Below are positions 25,140 to 34,538 of a stretch of DNA of 44,338 nucleotides, one piece after another (position 1 is the stretch's first letter; each line of letters begins with the position of its first letter). Origin of the DNA: Alphaproteobacteria bacterium. GTDB taxonomy: Bacteria; Pseudomonadota; Alphaproteobacteria; RF32; CAG-239. Location of the stretch: assembly GCA_015062345.1 (NCBI GenBank), contig SUUV01000010.1, positions 1-44,338 on the forward strand, given 5' to 3'. Made by a program: the position numbers and the translations under genes. The notes beneath the pieces were generated by a model. That model ran no database searches, was not told the origin of the DNA, and saw only the letters and a list, made by a program, of their open reading frames with translations.

Positions 25140-26066
25140 CTAAAATTTTTCCAAAGCTTGTTTAACTTCATCAAAATTGCCGGTATAACATTGTAAAAGT
25201 TCAAAATCAGCTTTTAGTTTGTTTTTAAACCAAGTTCGTTGTCTTTTGGCATATTGTCTGGTATGAAGTTTGGCGTTTTGAACGGCAGTTTCAAGTGAAG
25301 AATTACCTCTTATAAACTCTAACAACTCCGGCACACCCAAAGCCCGCATTGAAGGAAGTTTTTCATCTAAATTCAGGCTTTCTAAAAACCTTATTTCATC
25401 TAAAGCGCCCAGCTCAATCATTTTATCAAAACGCAAATAGCACTTGGCATCAAGTTCTTCGGTCGGAGGGCAGATTTTGATAACAAAAAATTCGGCCTCA
25501 GGCAATTTTTTTATCATCGGTTTTTTATGCCAAACCGAAAGAGGTATTTTTGTATGCTCAAAAACTTCTAACGCTCTTGACAGTCTGGTAGTATCATTGG
25601 GGCTGATTTTCAAAGCCGATTCTTTATCAACTTTTTTAAGCTCATTGTGTAAATACACGGTGCCTTTTTCTTTTAAGAGCAAAGCAATTTTTTTTCTGAA
25701 TTCGGGCGGTGTTTCGGGTATCGGAGTTGTCCCGTTTATTAAATTGTCGATATATAAACCGGTACCGCCGACTATAAGCGGAATTTTGTTTTCTTGCCAC
25801 ACCGATTTTATTTCTTCTGTTGCCAAATTAAGCCAATCGACCACATTACCTTTTACATCAGGTTCATATATTTCAAACAATCGGTGTTCAACAACCGACT
25901 TATCTTGCTTGTTTGGACAAGCGGTAATTATGGGCATATGCTTGTATACTTGCATAGAATCCGAATTTATTATCACACCGTTAACGGACAATGCAACATC
26001 AATGGCCAATGCCGATTTTCCGGAGGCCGTAGGCCCTGCAATAACAATTATTTTATTTTGCGACAT
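25140..26066 (-). CDS. miaA: tRNA dimethylallyltransferase
   Basis: MiaA adds the isopentenyl group to A37 of tRNAs reading UNN codons, the substrate later methylthiolated by MiaB (also in this window, 36425-37756). The 308-residue protein has P-loop GPTASGKS (residues 11-18), NSDSMQVYK, the YIDNLINGTTP segment and the C-terminal TRQYAKRQRTWFK. ATG at 26066 with GGAG upstream; the frame extends 9 codons further but without support. It overlaps the end of ddl by 19 bp. Confidence 0.96.
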   Translation of the reverse strand: MSQNKIIVIAGPTASGKSALAIDVALSVNGVIINSDSMQVYKHMPIITACPNKQDKSVVEHRLFEIYEPDVKGNVVDWLNLATEEIKSVWQENKIPLIVGGTGLYIDNLINGTTPIPETPPEFRKKIALLLKEKGTVYLHNELKKVDKESALKISPNDTTRLSRALEVFEHTKIPLSVWHKKPMIKKLPEAEFFVIKICPPTEELDAKCYLRFDKMIELGALDEIRFLESLNLDEKLPSMRALGVPELLEFIRGNSSLETAVQNAKLHTRQYAKRQRTWFKNKLKADFELLQCYTGNFDEVKQALEKF

Positions 26067-26962
26067 TTTGCATTCTCCACCAATTTTTTGCATAAATCTT
26101 CATAGGAAATGCCGACATATTTTGCTTGTTCGGGAACAAGCGATAACGGTGTCATTCCGGGGTTGGTATTAATTTCCAAAAACACCACTCCGTCTTTTGG
26201 ATTATATCTGAAATCGGAACGGGAAACCGTGTTGCATTTTAAGGCTTTGTGGATTTTTAAAGCATATTCCAAGGCGGTTTTGTAGGCTTTTTCTTCAATA
26301 TCTGCCGGCAATATATGCATGGTTGCGCCATCGGTATATTTTGCCTGATAATCATAAAATTCGTTTACGGGCTTAAGCTCGGTAACCGCAATCGGTTTGT
26401 CGTCAATAACCGCAACCGTAATTTCTTTTCCTGATATAAATTCTTCAACCAGAATTTCTCGATTGTTATCGGCATAAAAAACTTTGTTTTTATCTTCATC
26501 GTTTTTGACAATGAAAACTCCGACACTGGAACCGTCATTTGTCGGTTTTACCACATAAGGATACAAAATTTTGCTTTTTGATTGCTTAAATTGTTCAAAA
26601 CTCATCACCTCTGATTTTGCAACCTTAATATTGTTTTCTTGGCAAATTTGCTTGGTAATGTGTTTGTTCATACCAAGTAAAGAGCTTTCCATATTTGAAT
26701 GCGTATAAGGAATTTGCAACAAATCGAGAAAACCTTGTATTGCTCCGTCTTCCCCCCAATTGCCGTGCAATGCATTAAAAACCACATCGGGTTTTTCTTT
26801 TTTTAAGCACTCAAAAAAATCTTCAACAGAGGTCAAATCATGTTCTATAACTTTAAAACCGCAATTTTTTAAGGCTTTGGCAACTCCCGATCCGCTTACC
26901 AAACTGACATCTCTTTCGGCGGAAAAACCGCCTTTTAAGACTAAAACTTTTTTTGTTTGCAA
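26048..26962 (-). CDS. ddl: D-alanine-D-alanine ligase
   Basis: Ddl makes the D-Ala-D-Ala dipeptide for peptidoglycan. The 304-residue ATP-grasp enzyme has HGNWGEDGAIQGFL, PYVVKPTNDGSSVGV, EILVEEFISGKEITV and the metal-binding EINTNPGMT. The start is TTG at 26962 with AAGGA 7 nt upstream; no ATG is available at the proper N terminus. It is translationally coupled to miaA through a 19-bp overlap. The murC/murB/ftsQ neighbours usual elsewhere are absent. Confidence 0.95.
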   Translation of the reverse strand: MQTKKVLVLKGGFSAERDVSLVSGSGVAKALKNCGFKVIEHDLTSVEDFFECLKKEKPDVVFNALHGNWGEDGAIQGFLDLLQIPYTHSNMESSLLGMNKHITKQICQENNIKVAKSEVMSFEQFKQSKSKILYPYVVKPTNDGSSVGVFIVKNDEDKNKVFYADNNREILVEEFISGKEITVAVIDDKPIAVTELKPVNEFYDYQAKYTDGATMHILPADIEEKAYKTALEYALKIHKALKCNTVSRSDFRYNPKDGVVFLEINTNPGMTPLSLVPEQAKYVGISYEDLCKKLVENAKCRKIK

Positions 26963-27039
26963 TATTGTTTCCTTTGTTGTAAAAATCTTGTTATCTTAAA
27001 AAATAAATATATCGCCAAAACATTAAAGAAAGCATAAAA

Positions 27040-27813
27040 ATGATGAAAAAATTTTCTTGTTTGTTGAGTTTTTTGTTGTTGTGGACACTTCCGGTCAACT
27101 CTAAAACTTTAGAACAAAACCTAAATGTCAATATTGGGATTTTTGATGCGGCAAGAGCCACAATGCAATATGAAATTGATGAAAACTCGTATGCTTTTTC
27201 TTCTGCGGTTAAAACTGCCGGCTTGTTTGGCAAACTGTATTATTTTGATGCTTTATATTCAACCAAAGGAAAAATTGTTGATAACAAATTTATAACTCAA
27301 AGTTATCAATATACCTCAAAAAGCAGTTCGCATACCCGCACAAAAGAACTTGTTTTTGATAAATTCGGCACTTTATATGAGCGAAAAAGCAGCAAAGACA
27401 ACAAGGAAAAAGTTGTTAAAATTGATGTAAAAAATCAGATTTTTGATTTTAACGATTTGCAATCGGTTTTTGCGTATCTTACCAAACAACTAAAAGAAAA
27501 CCGCTTTTGTGATACAAAACAAACAGTGTTTGACGGCAAAAAAACTTATCAGATAAGCATAACAGATGAAGGTTTGACCGACTTTGCCGATAAAGATGTT
27601 GCCTACAAAGGAAAAGCCTTAAAATGCTCGATGATAATTAAACGCACCGATACTCAAGATGATGATTTGCTTTTTAACACCACAGCCGAACGAGAAATTT
27701 ATTTTTGGATAGCAAAGCATGAACAAATGCCGTTTGTGGCAAAAATTGAGATTGACTCAACCCCCTTGGGTAAGTTAAAAGCATATACAACAGATGTTAA
27801 CATAAAGGAATAA
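27040..27813 (+). CDS. Secreted DUF3108 family protein
   Basis: The protein has 257 residues with a signal peptide (cleavage after about residue 22). The mature protein is beta-rich with the DUF3108 pattern: an early AARATMQYEI strand, YYFDALYSTKGKI, a central DLQSVFAYL segment and a C-terminal LGKLKAYTTDVNI. Family members are periplasmic proteins of unknown role. The trhP-like gene starts 3 nt after its stop, so they form an operon. Confidence 0.85.
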   Translation: MMKKFSCLLSFLLLWTLPVNSKTLEQNLNVNIGIFDAARATMQYEIDENSYAFSSAVKTAGLFGKLYYFDALYSTKGKIVDNKFITQSYQYTSKSSSHTRTKELVFDKFGTLYERKSSKDNKEKVVKIDVKNQIFDFNDLQSVFAYLTKQLKENRFCDTKQTVFDGKKTYQISITDEGLTDFADKDVAYKGKALKCSMIIKRTDTQDDDLLFNTTAEREIYFWIAKHEQMPFVAKIEIDSTPLGKLKAYTTDVNIKE

Positions 27814-27816
27814 GAT

Positions 27817-29211
27817 ATGTCAAAATCAGAACTTTTGCTTCCTGCTGGCTCGCTTGTCAAATTAAAAACCGCCATTATGTACGGAGCAGATGCGGTTTAT
27901 GCAGGAACTCCCGATATGAGCTTGCGTACACAATCTAAAATTTCGCTTGAAGATTTACATGAGGGCATAAAATTTGTTCACGACCACGGCAAAAAAATAT
28001 ATCTTACCTTAAATCTTTATGTTCACAACGAAGAAGCCGATAAATTGCCGCAATTTGTTCAAACCCTGCGTGATTTGAAACCCGACGGTGTTTTGATATC
28101 CGACCCCGGTGTATTTTATTATTTAAAAGAAAATGCTCCCGAATTAAATCGATTCGTTTCTACTCAGGCCAATGTATGTTCTTCACAAACGGTTAAGTTT
28201 TGGCAATCTATGGGCGCAAAACTTTGTGTATTGGGTCGAGAAGTGACCTTTGCCGAATTGCAAGAAATCAGAAAAGATTGCCCCGATATTTTGCTTGAAA
28301 CATTTGTTCATGGTGCAATGTGTATGTCATATTCCGGAAGATGTTTAATCTCCAACTATTTAGCCGACAGAAGCGCCAATAAAGGAAAATGTGCACATTG
28401 TTGTCGTTGGCATTATAAATTGCATCTCAAATTAAAAGACGGCACAATTAAAGATTTGGAAATTAACGAACATAACAAAGATTTATTTGAATATTTTCTG
28501 CAAGAAGATTTTCGCCCTGATGAATATTATGAAGTTGTAGAAGATGAACACGGCGGATATATGCTAAACTCTAAAGATATGTGCTTAATGCCCCGATTAA
28601 ACCAGATTTTGGATATCGGTATAGATTCGCTTAAAATTGAAGGTCGCAACAAAACCGAATATTATGCCGGTACGGTTGCAAGAGCATATCGTCAGGCTAT
28701 TGATGACTATTATAAAAATCCTCAAAATTGGGATTATACAAAATATATGCCTGATTTGAACACACTTCAAACCAGAGGATATTGTTTGGGTTTTCACGAT
28801 GGCAAATTAACCAACATCAGCCAAAATTATGAATATACCCGAACTTTGGGTGAATGGCTTTTTGCCGGCTCCATTGTTGAGTGGCAAGGCGATGATGCAA
28901 TTTTTGAATTAAGAAACTATATCAACAGCGGTGAGTTTATTGAGTTTTTAATTCCGGGCGGACTTGACAATTTAAGACTGACATTAACCGAATTTGAAGA
29001 TGCCGACACCGCAGAAATCACTTCAAGAGTTTCGGCCGGACAAGGCAAAAAAATCAGAATTAAACCGAATGCTTGGAACAAACCGATTGAACAAATCAAA
29101 AAACTTTTACCGCAATATACCATTGCCCGAAAAATCGGCGGATTAAACGGTGAAAACAAACAAATGTTTGACCGCAAACAAGATGAGTTTGAGAGTTTAT
29201 GCAAAAAGTAA
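27817..29211 (+). CDS. trhP: U32-family tRNA hydroxylation protein
   Basis: The protein has 464 residues with the U32 signature ETFVHGAMCMSYSGRCLISN (about 161-180) and further Cys (KCAHCCRW, DMCLMPR) that could hold an iron-sulfur cluster. The C-terminal extension fits the long YegQ/TrhP form, which acts in forming 5-hydroxyuridine at tRNA position 34, rather than the shorter UbiU/UbiV types. The older label 'peptidase' is not supported by biochemistry of this branch. The ribosome binding site AAGGA spans the stop of the upstream gene. The symbol is assigned by family and length only. Confidence 0.8.
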   Translation: MSKSELLLPAGSLVKLKTAIMYGADAVYAGTPDMSLRTQSKISLEDLHEGIKFVHDHGKKIYLTLNLYVHNEEADKLPQFVQTLRDLKPDGVLISDPGVFYYLKENAPELNRFVSTQANVCSSQTVKFWQSMGAKLCVLGREVTFAELQEIRKDCPDILLETFVHGAMCMSYSGRCLISNYLADRSANKGKCAHCCRWHYKLHLKLKDGTIKDLEINEHNKDLFEYFLQEDFRPDEYYEVVEDEHGGYMLNSKDMCLMPRLNQILDIGIDSLKIEGRNKTEYYAGTVARAYRQAIDDYYKNPQNWDYTKYMPDLNTLQTRGYCLGFHDGKLTNISQNYEYTRTLGEWLFAGSIVEWQGDDAIFELRNYINSGEFIEFLIPGGLDNLRLTLTEFEDADTAEITSRVSAGQGKKIRIKPNAWNKPIEQIKKLLPQYTIARKIGGLNGENKQMFDRKQDEFESLCKK

Positions 29212-29227
29212 ACTTTGGATTTTTTTC

Positions 29228-29256
29228 TTGCTTTTAAAAAAAATTTACTCTAATCT
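29228..29256 (+). promoter_or_regulatory. Promoter of the structured RNA/autotransporter leader
   Basis: -35 TTGCTT (29228-29233), 17-bp spacer, -10 TAATCT (29251-29256). The predicted start is about 29263. Confidence 0.5.
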
Positions 29257-29261
29257 CATAA

Positions 29262-29536
29262 ACAGATACAAGCAAAAATTTGTATTCAGTACCATAGTGG
29301 TACGGGCTTTCATCAGCTTTTATAGTCTTTGGTGCTAGGGTATAGCATCATTAATCTGTTACTTGCATAATGCGGTAACAGCAAATATATCCCCGATTAT
29401 AGTAATATGGTTGGGGAGCTTTTAGTGTATGTTCAGGAGCCATATTATAAATATGAATCTAAAGACTAAAGGAATCATTTAAGACTATATGATTGATGAA
29501 CTCCCTGACCATCTCTTTGAAGGTGGTTTTCTTTTA
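29262..29536 (+). ncRNA. Candidate structured RNA (~270 nt) upstream of the autotransporter
   Basis: At least seven helices follow each other: ATACAA/TTGTAT (29266-29285), GTACCA/TGGTAC (29289-29303), TGGTGCTA/TAGCATCA (29330-29350), CTGTTAC/GTAACAG with an inner GCA/TGC (29356-29381), and a 10-bp closing stem 29409-29418 with 29501-29510. The closing stem encloses CTTTTAGT/ACTAAAGG (29419-29472) and CATATT/AATATG (29441-29455). A long-range 9-bp complement pairs 29321-29329 with 29481-29489 and competes with local helices. The final terminator shares bases ACC (29508-29510) with the closing stem, so the two are partly exclusive. No open frame explains the region. It does not match riboswitch, tmRNA, RNase P or SRP consensus elements that I know. 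It could be a cis-acting leader or a free small RNA. Confidence 0.55.
29508..29535 (+). terminator. Terminator at the end of the structured RNA
   Basis: Stem ACCATC/GGTGGT (one G-T pair), an 8-nt loop, tail TTTTCTTTT. It ends about 33 nt before the autotransporter ATG. Confidence 0.65.
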
Positions 29537-29567
29537 ATTGTAACTAAAGAAAAAGGACGACAATCAT

Positions 29568-31802
29568 ATGAAAAAAACTTTATTAATGACAACAGCATTA
29601 GTGGCAGTCCTTATAACTACTGATGCATATTCTCAAGCAACACAAACACTTATTGTAAACGACAAGCAAACCGTTACAGACCAAGGAGATTGGGAACAGT
29701 CGTATTTGTACCAATCAATTAAGGTAGATCAAAGTGGTGAACTTGAGGTAAATACATCTGATATTAAAGGCGTACAAGGAATTACCGTTAATGGAAAATT
29801 GACGGCAAAAGACAGTATGCTGGAATCGGGAATTGATAATACTTATGGTTTTGTAGTTGCCGATGTGAACTTAACAGGTGCAAATGTAACACTTACAGAT
29901 TCTGATTTGGAGTCAACCGGTAATATGACCATAAAAAATACCGATTTAACCGTTAATACATCTGAACTTGATGAAGAAGGTTGGGGCTATGGTCTTTGGG
30001 CAATGAATAATATTAATTTTGAAAATTCTAAAACAAAGCTTACAAAATCTTATATCGGCGTTGGTGTTGATGATATAATCATAAACGGCGGGCAATATGA
30101 TTTAAGTGAGGGTAAAATAATTTCCGAACAAGGAAATGTTAATATTAAAAGCGGAACAATTAATATAAATTCAGGCCTAAATGAAATTTCGGCTTATGAA
30201 AAAAAGGTTACTGTTGACAAGGCCGTCATTAATGTTGCCAAAGATGCCACTCTTGAAATTGCAGCAAAACAAACATCATTAAACACCGGCGGAACAATTA
30301 ATCTTGACGGAACATTAAAGGCCGGTTTAGCGGTCGGAGGTACAATCGGGTTTAAGTCCGATTCGGCAAAAATTGTCGGTGATGTCAATATGAGCAAAGG
30401 CGGTGTTATGGATATCGGTTTAAACAATGCCGTGGTTGACGGAAAAGTTAATTTTGCATCAGGTTCAACCTTAAAATTGTCCGTAACCGATGAAGGTAAC
30501 GGTTCTCTTTCGGCAAATGGCATAACCGCACAAAAAAGCTCAAAACTTGCATTGACCGTCAGCAAGACAATGGAAATTGGTGACACTGCCAATGTTACAT
30601 TGTTTAATACCGAAAATATCGACAACAAGTTTACCAATGAAATTTCAAATGCAAGATATAAAGTATCCACTCAAGACGGTAAAAATTATACCATAACATA
30701 TGAAAATACCGCCTCTGATGTAGCAGGTGATACCGGCGGTTCAAGCGCCAATGTGTTAACGGCCAAAGCTTGGGACAGTGTATTATCTTCAAGTTTAAGC
30801 GGAATAACCAAAGCAGTTGCCGACAAGTTAAACGACTTGTCACAAAATGGCCAAGATAAAGAATATATCGAGGCTTTAACGGCAATTGCTCCCGATGCTA
30901 CACCGGCCGTTGTTCAGACGGTAACCGAAAACTTAAACCAAGTGTTTGGTGCTGTTAAGACCAGATTAAGCGCAAGCCCTTCTTATCGGGGTTTGTCATC
31001 AGGTGATGCAACAGATTCAACCGGTGCGATGTGGGCTCAAGGATTGTTTAATAAATCAGAATTAAAAGATACATTCGATTCTCAGACCAAAGGTGTGGCT
31101 TTTGGTGTGGAAAAGAATGTGGCTGAAAATACAAAAGTCGGTATCGGTTATGCATATAGTCAAACCGAAATTGACGGTTTATATCGTTCAACTGATGTTG
31201 ATACTCATACTGCATTTTTATATGCCGAATATAAACCGTCAAATTGGTATTTAAATGCCATTGCTACATACGGTATGTCAGATTATGCCGAAAATAAAAA
31301 TGTTTCAACGGTTGTAGTAAATGCTGATTATGATGCGCAAACATACGGTTTGCAATTGTTAAGCGGATATGATATGCAAGTCGGCGGCTTTGGCTTCACT
31401 CCCGAAACCGGCTTGAGATATGTTCACATAGAGCAAGATTCTTATACCGACACTGCAAAACAAAATGTTTCAAGCAGCAATAACGACATTTTAACCGGTA
31501 TTATCGGAGCAAAAATCAATAAGACAATTAAGCTTAATAACCAAGCATATATCACTCCGGAAGTTAGAGTTGCGGCAACTTATGACATGATAAATGATGA
31601 TGCAAGTTCGGTTGTAACACTTGCCAACGGTTCGGCTTATACCGTTAACGGTGAAAGTTTGAAAAAATTCGGTGTGGAATTTGGCACTGCCGTAACGGCA
31701 CAAATTAATGATAATTTTAATTTTTCACTCGGTTATGAAGGAAAATTCAAAAAAGATTATCAAGACCATACCGGACTCTTAAATGCAAAATATAATTTTT
31801 AA
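29568..31802 (+). CDS. Autotransporter (type Va) surface protein
   Basis: The protein has 744 residues. Signal peptide about 1-24. The passenger (about 25-440) is a repetitive beta-helix-like sequence rich in Asn, Thr, Gly and Ser, with no Cys and no visible protease triad. The C-terminal ~260 residues form the autotransporter barrel: GAMWAQGLFNKSELKD start, FGVEKNVAENTKVGIGYAYS strands, GLRYVHIEQDSYTD, and final LLNAKYNF with a terminal Phe. The passenger is inserted through and displayed by the barrel. Function is probably adhesion or autoaggregation. AAAGGA-type ribosome binding site. It is preceded by the structured leader RNA with a terminator and followed by a strong terminator. Confidence 0.92.
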   Translation: MKKTLLMTTALVAVLITTDAYSQATQTLIVNDKQTVTDQGDWEQSYLYQSIKVDQSGELEVNTSDIKGVQGITVNGKLTAKDSMLESGIDNTYGFVVADVNLTGANVTLTDSDLESTGNMTIKNTDLTVNTSELDEEGWGYGLWAMNNINFENSKTKLTKSYIGVGVDDIIINGGQYDLSEGKIISEQGNVNIKSGTININSGLNEISAYEKKVTVDKAVINVAKDATLEIAAKQTSLNTGGTINLDGTLKAGLAVGGTIGFKSDSAKIVGDVNMSKGGVMDIGLNNAVVDGKVNFASGSTLKLSVTDEGNGSLSANGITAQKSSKLALTVSKTMEIGDTANVTLFNTENIDNKFTNEISNARYKVSTQDGKNYTITYENTASDVAGDTGGSSANVLTAKAWDSVLSSSLSGITKAVADKLNDLSQNGQDKEYIEALTAIAPDATPAVVQTVTENLNQVFGAVKTRLSASPSYRGLSSGDATDSTGAMWAQGLFNKSELKDTFDSQTKGVAFGVEKNVAENTKVGIGYAYSQTEIDGLYRSTDVDTHTAFLYAEYKPSNWYLNAIATYGMSDYAENKNVSTVVVNADYDAQTYGLQLLSGYDMQVGGFGFTPETGLRYVHIEQDSYTDTAKQNVSSSNNDILTGIIGAKINKTIKLNNQAYITPEVRVAATYDMINDDASSVVTLANGSAYTVNGESLKKFGVEFGTAVTAQINDNFNFSLGYEGKFKKDYQDHTGLLNAKYNF

Positions 31803-31822
31803 GCACTAATTGTAAAAACTCA

Positions 31823-31858
31823 CACCTTGTAACTTTTTTGGTTACAAGGTGCGGGTTT
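31823..31858 (+). terminator. Autotransporter terminator
   Basis: A perfect 11-bp stem CACCTTGTAAC/GTTACAAGGTG (31823-31833 with 31841-31851), extended by A4/T4, ending GGGTTTT. Confidence 0.88.
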
Positions 31859-31876
31859 TGAATCGAAAGGACTGCA

Positions 31877-32335
31877 ATGATACAAAAAAATAATTTTATT
31901 ACCGAATGTATAATGTTTATTTCGGCATTTTCCGGCTATATGATTTTTTTGATTTTAAGCCTGATTTTTTTAAATTATGCCTTTGCCATATTTGATGATA
32001 TTAAGTATTTTAATTTGTGGGGGTTGCTTGCACTTACATTTTTTTGGATAATTTTTTCCATCTCGGTTAAAATTGAAGATACCGAAGAATATAATCTTCC
32101 AAAGCCCGTAAAACTGTGGACGGTTTATGTTTATCCGACGATTTTTAACATTTTGCTGGTGTCGTTAATTGCTAATAATTTTATGTTAAGCTTACAATAT
32201 CAAAGAGTTTACAATCTGGTTTTGTTTTTGCTGATGATTGTTTGTGTCGGCTTGGAAAGTTATATAATCGGTACTTTTTTTGATGAACACCTTGAACATC
32301 ATGAGTATAAGGGAGAGCATAATGAAAATATGTAA
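31877..32335 (+). CDS. Small inner-membrane protein, unknown family
   Basis: The protein has 152 residues with four membrane segments (about 10-38, 46-64, 84-106, 112-132) and a charged His/Glu-rich C-terminal tail (DEHLEHHEYKGEHNE). Ribosome binding site AAAGGA. It overlaps the following glycosyltransferase gene by 14 bp, so the two are coupled. The tail could bind metal, but the function is unknown. Confidence 0.75.
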   Translation: MIQKNNFITECIMFISAFSGYMIFLILSLIFLNYAFAIFDDIKYFNLWGLLALTFFWIIFSISVKIEDTEEYNLPKPVKLWTVYVYPTIFNILLVSLIANNFMLSLQYQRVYNLVLFLLMIVCVGLESYIIGTFFDEHLEHHEYKGEHNENM

Positions 32336-33356
32336 TGTTATGCTTTCAAAAGGAAAAGGCGGTTTGCAACAAATGTCTGCAATTTATGCTTTGGCAATGA
32401 AGAACATGGGGCATAATGTTATCTCAATTATGCAAAAAAACAGCCCTTATATTGCAGATTTACAAAAGGAAAATATTGTTGTTAAAATATGTGAAAATCT
32501 CAATATTTTCCGATTGTGGAACACATATAAATTCATACAATTTATGCAAAAAAACAAAATGGATATTGTGGTTTGTCACGGAAAAAGAGCCATAAGCCTG
32601 ATGTCAAATTCTTTTTTAAGATGGTTGATAAAGCCAAAATATAAAATTGTGGGCGTAATGCACAGCAAAAATTGTAACATAAAAAATAAATGTGACAAAC
32701 TCATATTTTTAACCGACATACATTTGCAAAGACAACCTGATTTTATCAAACAAAAATCTTGTGTATTGGCTAATACAATTTTGGATATCGGTTGCGATAA
32801 AAACAATACATTGCATTCGCCTTTAACTTTCGGGGCAATGGGCAGGTTGCATAAAATTAAAGGCTATGACATACTTTTAAATGCCCTGCATATATTAAAA
32901 ACACATGGCCGTAAATTTAAGTTTGTATTGGCAGGCACCGGAGAAGAAGAAAAAAACTTAATGCGCCAAATCAAAAAATTAAATCTGGAGAACGAAGTCA
33001 GTTTAACGGGGTGGGTTGATGATAAACAACAATTTTTTGATATGACAGATGTTTTTGTTTTATCTTCTCGTTCTGATGTGATGCCGCTTTCGGTTTTGGA
33101 GGCCTTTGCATATTCAACACCGGTTATAGCCACCCGATGCGATGGTCCCAAAGAAGTTATGTCGCAAGAATTTGATTTTTTACTTGTGCCGATTGACGAT
33201 GAAAATGCTCTTGCGGCAAAAATGGAGCAAATGATAGAAAACAAAAATCAACTTTTGAGCTTGGGAAAAAAAGCAAAAAAAGTGTTTGTTGAGCAATATT
33301 CGTTTTTATCGTTTACCGCTAAATTGGCAAAGATATTAAATGAGGTTATAAAATGA
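32322..33356 (+). CDS. Family 4 glycosyltransferase
   Basis: The protein has 344 residues with a GT-B fold. The N-terminal half has the early Gly-rich loop (SKGKGGLQQM). The C-terminal donor-binding half has FGAMGRLHKIKGYDILLNAL, FVLAGTGEEE, LTGWVDD and SDVMPLSVLEAF, where the first acidic residue of the usual E-x7-E is Asp. It probably adds a sugar to lipopolysaccharide or another surface glycan. The ATG at 32322 has GGGAG; the frame extends 14 codons further up inside the membrane-protein gene and is not used. Substrate unknown. Confidence 0.88.
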   Translation: MKICNVMLSKGKGGLQQMSAIYALAMKNMGHNVISIMQKNSPYIADLQKENIVVKICENLNIFRLWNTYKFIQFMQKNKMDIVVCHGKRAISLMSNSFLRWLIKPKYKIVGVMHSKNCNIKNKCDKLIFLTDIHLQRQPDFIKQKSCVLANTILDIGCDKNNTLHSPLTFGAMGRLHKIKGYDILLNALHILKTHGRKFKFVLAGTGEEEKNLMRQIKKLNLENEVSLTGWVDDKQQFFDMTDVFVLSSRSDVMPLSVLEAFAYSTPVIATRCDGPKEVMSQEFDFLLVPIDDENALAAKMEQMIENKNQLLSLGKKAKKVFVEQYSFLSFTAKLAKILNEVIK

Positions 33357-33378
33357 GCATATGCAACTAGCGGATAAA

Positions 33379-34224
33379 CTACAGCTTGTTTTGTTTTTTG
33401 TAAGCCAAAAAAGTGTTTTCTAAAAGCATAGCGATTGTCATAGGTCCGACACCACCCGGTACGGGAGTGATAAGTTTGGCTTTTTCTTTGGCAGAGTCAA
33501 AATCAACATCGCCACAGAGTTTACCGTCTATGCGGTTTATGCCCACATCAACAATTATGGCGTCTTGTTTTATCCATGAGCCTTTAATCAATTTCGGGCA
33601 TCCGCAAGCCGAAACCAAAATGTCGGCCTGAGCCACCAAATTTTCCAAGTTTTTGGTTTTTGAGTGAGCAACGGTTACGGTACAATTTTTATTTAATAGA
33701 AGCATCGCAACAGGCTTGCCGACAATTTGTGAACGGCCGATAACAAGAGCATTTTTGCCTTCAAAATCTACATTTGCATTTTCGAGCAAACGAATTATGC
33801 CCTTTGGTGTTGCTGCAATAACGGCATTGTCGGAATTATTTTGTAAAAGCCCGATATTGTACGGGTGAAAACCGTCCACATCTTTTTCGGGACTTATCAT
33901 ATTTAATATTGCTTTTTCATCAATTTTATCAGGCAACGGAAGTTGTAACATAATTCCGTTTATTTTTTTATCTTCATTTAACCTTGCAACAAGGTTTTCA
34001 AGTTCTGCTTGCGTAACATCATTATCAAATAAAAATAACGATGTTTCAATGCCGATTTCTTCGGCGGCTTTTAATTTGTTTTTAACATAAATTTTGCTTG
34101 CCTCATTATCACCGGCCAAGACAACAGCCAAACAAGGCTTGTTCGTTAAAGCATCAACTTGTTGTTTCAGGTTTTGTCTTATGCTTAAAGCCAACTCTTT
34201 ACCGTTTAATATATTAGCTGTCAT
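33379..34224 (-). CDS. folD: Bifunctional methylenetetrahydrofolate dehydrogenase/cyclohydrolase
   Basis: FolD interconverts 5,10-methylene- and 10-formyl-tetrahydrofolate. The 281-residue protein has the catalytic Lys in IYVKNK (about 48), QLPLPDKID, DVDGFHPYN, the NADP-binding GRSQIVGKPVA and the C-terminal PVPGGVGPMT. It starts within the stop of the DUF167 gene (TAATG), third in a yggT-DUF167-folD operon. Confidence 0.97.
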   Translation of the reverse strand: MTANILNGKELALSIRQNLKQQVDALTNKPCLAVVLAGDNEASKIYVKNKLKAAEEIGIETSLFLFDNDVTQAELENLVARLNEDKKINGIMLQLPLPDKIDEKAILNMISPEKDVDGFHPYNIGLLQNNSDNAVIAATPKGIIRLLENANVDFEGKNALVIGRSQIVGKPVAMLLLNKNCTVTVAHSKTKNLENLVAQADILVSACGCPKLIKGSWIKQDAIIVDVGINRIDGKLCGDVDFDSAKEKAKLITPVPGGVGPMTIAMLLENTFLAYKKQNKL

Positions 34225-34532
34225 TATTTATTCTCCGCCAGATTTAACAAATCATCATCTTTAAGTTTATCCGAAATTATCCTGATTTTTTTCCACTTGT
34301 CAAGCTCACCGCTTACAATTTCAAAATCAGACTTGGCGATTTTAAGTTTTTTTGCCAAGAAACTTATCAGCTCTTTGTTTGCTTTTCCTTTTTCCGGAAC
34401 AGAAACTACCGATATTTTTAAAAACACATCTTCATTGGCATCAACGGTTGTGCCCAATATTTTACAACAAGAAGAGTTAGGCGTTAACCTAACTCTTAAA
34501 ACATAACCCTTTTGAGTGTTTGTAAAAAACAT
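34224..34532 (-). CDS. DUF167 (YggU/UPF0235) family protein
   Basis: About 102 residues. It has the DUF167 pattern: LRVRLTPNSS near the N terminus and VPEKGKANKELISFLAKKL in the middle. Role unknown. The ATG at 34532 has AAGG four bases upstream; the TTG one codon earlier is less likely. It overlaps folD by one base and follows yggT by 6 bp, the standard alphaproteobacterial arrangement. Confidence 0.92.
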   Translation of the reverse strand: MFFTNTQKGYVLRVRLTPNSSCCKILGTTVDANEDVFLKISVVSVPEKGKANKELISFLAKKLKIAKSDFEIVSGELDKWKKIRIISDKLKDDDLLNLAENK

Positions 34533-34538
34533 CAAACC

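Noticed and set aside
27817..29211. Annotation of the U32 protein as a collagenase or peptidase
   Set aside because: The long YegQ/TrhP-type architecture with extra Cys fits tRNA hydroxylation better than proteolysis.
29212..29567. tmRNA, RNase P RNA, SRP RNA or 6S RNA as identity of the structured region
   Set aside because: None of the diagnostic conserved sequences (T-loop and acceptor pieces, P4 core, SRP apical loop) is visible; 6S would need one long rod, not a chain of separate helices.
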